NCBI RefSeq assembly: GCF_020253645.1
Contig: NZ_JADCBG010000066.1
Span: 1 to 64,000, forward strand
Source of the DNA: Phenylobacterium sp.
GTDB lineage: Bacteria > Pseudomonadota > Alphaproteobacteria > Caulobacterales > Caulobacteraceae
DNA: 64,000 nucleotides
Direction: 5' to 3'
This document shows positions 62,845-64,000 of the stretch, in pieces (position 1 is the stretch's first letter; every line of letters begins with the position of its first letter). Under the pieces are notes generated by a model that saw only the letters and a list, made by a program, of their open reading frames with translations, was not told the DNA's origin and did not search any database. A program made the position numbers and the translations under genes.

Positions 62845-64000
62845 GCGGGTCCGAGGTCCGCGTGGTCACCTTCGGGTGCCGTCTGAACGCCTACGAGAGT
62901 GAGGTGATCCGCGCCCGTGCGGCCGAGGACGGCGTGACGGACGCGGTGGTCTTCAACACCTGCGCGGTGACCGGCGAGGCCGTGCGTCAGGCCCGCCAGG
63001 CCATCCGCAAGGCGCGCCGGGAAACCCCAGGCGCCCGGCTCATCGTCACCGGCTGCGCCGCCCAGATCGAGCCCGGGACCTTCGCCGCCATGCCGGAGGT
63101 GGACCTCGTGCTCGGCAACGCCGACAAGGCGCGGCCCGGCGCCCTCTCGCCGCAGGCGGAGGGTCCCCGTGTCCGCGTCAACGACATCATGAGCGTGCGC
63201 GAGACCGCCGGCCACCTGATCGCCGGGGTCCGCGACCGGGCCCGGGCCTATGTCGAGGTCCAGAACGGCTGTGACCACCGCTGCACCTTCTGCGTGATTC
63301 CCTTCGGCCGGGGGAACTCGCGCTCCGTTCCCGCCGGCGAGGTGGTGGAGCAGGTCCGCCGGCTCACCGCCGAGGGTTGCCGGGAGGTGGTGCTGACCGG
63401 CGTCGACGTCACAAGCTGGGGGGCGGATCTGCCGGGCGCGCCCTCGCTGGGCCAGCTGGCGGGCCGGATCCTTCGCCTCGTCCCGGACCTGCCGCGCCTG
63501 CGCCTGTCTTCCATCGACGCCGCCGAGATCGACCCGGACCTGATGGCGCTCCTGGCCGGCGAGCCCCGCCTCATGCCCCACCTGCACCTGTCCCTTCAGG
63601 CGGGCGACGACATGATCCTGAAGCGGATGAAGCGACGCCACAACAGGGCCGATGCGCTCAGGCTCGTCGCCGACGTCCGCGCCGTACGGCCAGACACCGC
63701 CTTTGGCGCGGACCTGATCGCAGGCTTCCCGACCGAGACCGAGGCCATGTTCCGCAACACCCTCGAACTTGTCGAGGAGGCGGGCCTGGCCTTCCTGCAC
63801 GTCTTTCCCTACAGCCCCCGCCCTGGGACGCCGGCCGCCCGCATGCCGCCGGTTCCCAAGTCCGAGGTGCGCGAGCGCGCGGCCCGGTTGCGGGCCGCGG
63901 GCGAGGCCGCGCTGGCGCGCCATCTCGCCGCACAGGTCGGCCGGGAGGTCAGCGGTCTGGTCGAGCGCCCTGGCCTCGCCCGGGCCGGAGACTTCTCCGA
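62841..64000 (+). CDS. mtaB: tRNA (N6-threonylcarbamoyladenosine-37-C2)-methylthiotransferase MtaB, 3' truncated by window edge
   Basis: Translated: MSGSEVRVVTFGCRLNAYESEVIR..FNTCAVTGEAVRQARQAIRKARRE..VEVQNGCDHRCTFCVIPFGRGNSRS (radical SAM CxxxCxxC); ATG overlaps dapF stop; absent from ORF track because no stop in window. Confidence 0.93.
   Translation, partial: MSGSEVRVVTFGCRLNAYESEVIRARAAEDGVTDAVVFNTCAVTGEAVRQARQAIRKARRETPGARLIVTGCAAQIEPGTFAAMPEVDLVLGNADKARPGALSPQAEGPRVRVNDIMSVRETAGHLIAGVRDRARAYVEVQNGCDHRCTFCVIPFGRGNSRSVPAGEVVEQVRRLTAEGCREVVLTGVDVTSWGADLPGAPSLGQLAGRILRLVPDLPRLRLSSIDAAEIDPDLMALLAGEPRLMPHLHLSLQAGDDMILKRMKRRHNRADALRLVADVRAVRPDTAFGADLIAGFPTETEAMFRNTLELVEEAGLAFLHVFPYSPRPGTPAARMPPVPKSEVRERAARLRAAGEAALARHLAAQVGREVSGLVERPGLARAGDFS

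Overview
This is a high-GC alphaproteobacterial chromosome segment, Caulobacterales-like by gene content and order (MipZ, ChvIG-HprK-PTS, ruvCAB-tol-pal). It is mostly densely packed housekeeping genes. In order it carries: asd (partial), rarD, an LLM oxidoreductase, ahcY, a CYTH/CHAD protein, HPr/EIIA/HprK with ChvG/ChvI, lipB, a FliN-like protein, tRNA-Leu(GAG), mgtE, leucine-catabolism genes, a patatin protein, yebC, ruvCAB, ybgC-tolQRAB-pal-cpoB, tilS, the pnt transhydrogenase genes, a tandem amidohydrolase pair, oligopeptidase F, a racemase/PLP-enzyme pair, an Att-like ABC export system, an MCC-alpha-like carboxylase, panC, mipZ, folE-BLUF, a D-Ala-D-Ala carboxypeptidase, a phasin, oxyR, an S9 peptidase, dapF and mtaB (partial). 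I see no prophage, CRISPR array, transposon or obvious defence island. The most unusual element is in the 14-kb intergenic region. There the minus strand encodes a 17-nt perfect complement of the conserved 16S rRNA 3' tail (GAAAGGAGGTGATCCAG), followed by a 20-codon ORF and a terminator-like hairpin. Other items worth a second look are a perfect palindrome beside the ahcY promoter, a tandem pair of ~107-bp hairpin-rich intergenic repeats, an amidohydrolase pair in which the second member has lost its metal ligands, a stand-alone BLUF photoreceptor directly behind folE, and a phasin promoter with repeated TGCGYTGCA motifs. All calls come from reading the sequence and supplied ORFs; no database search was run.
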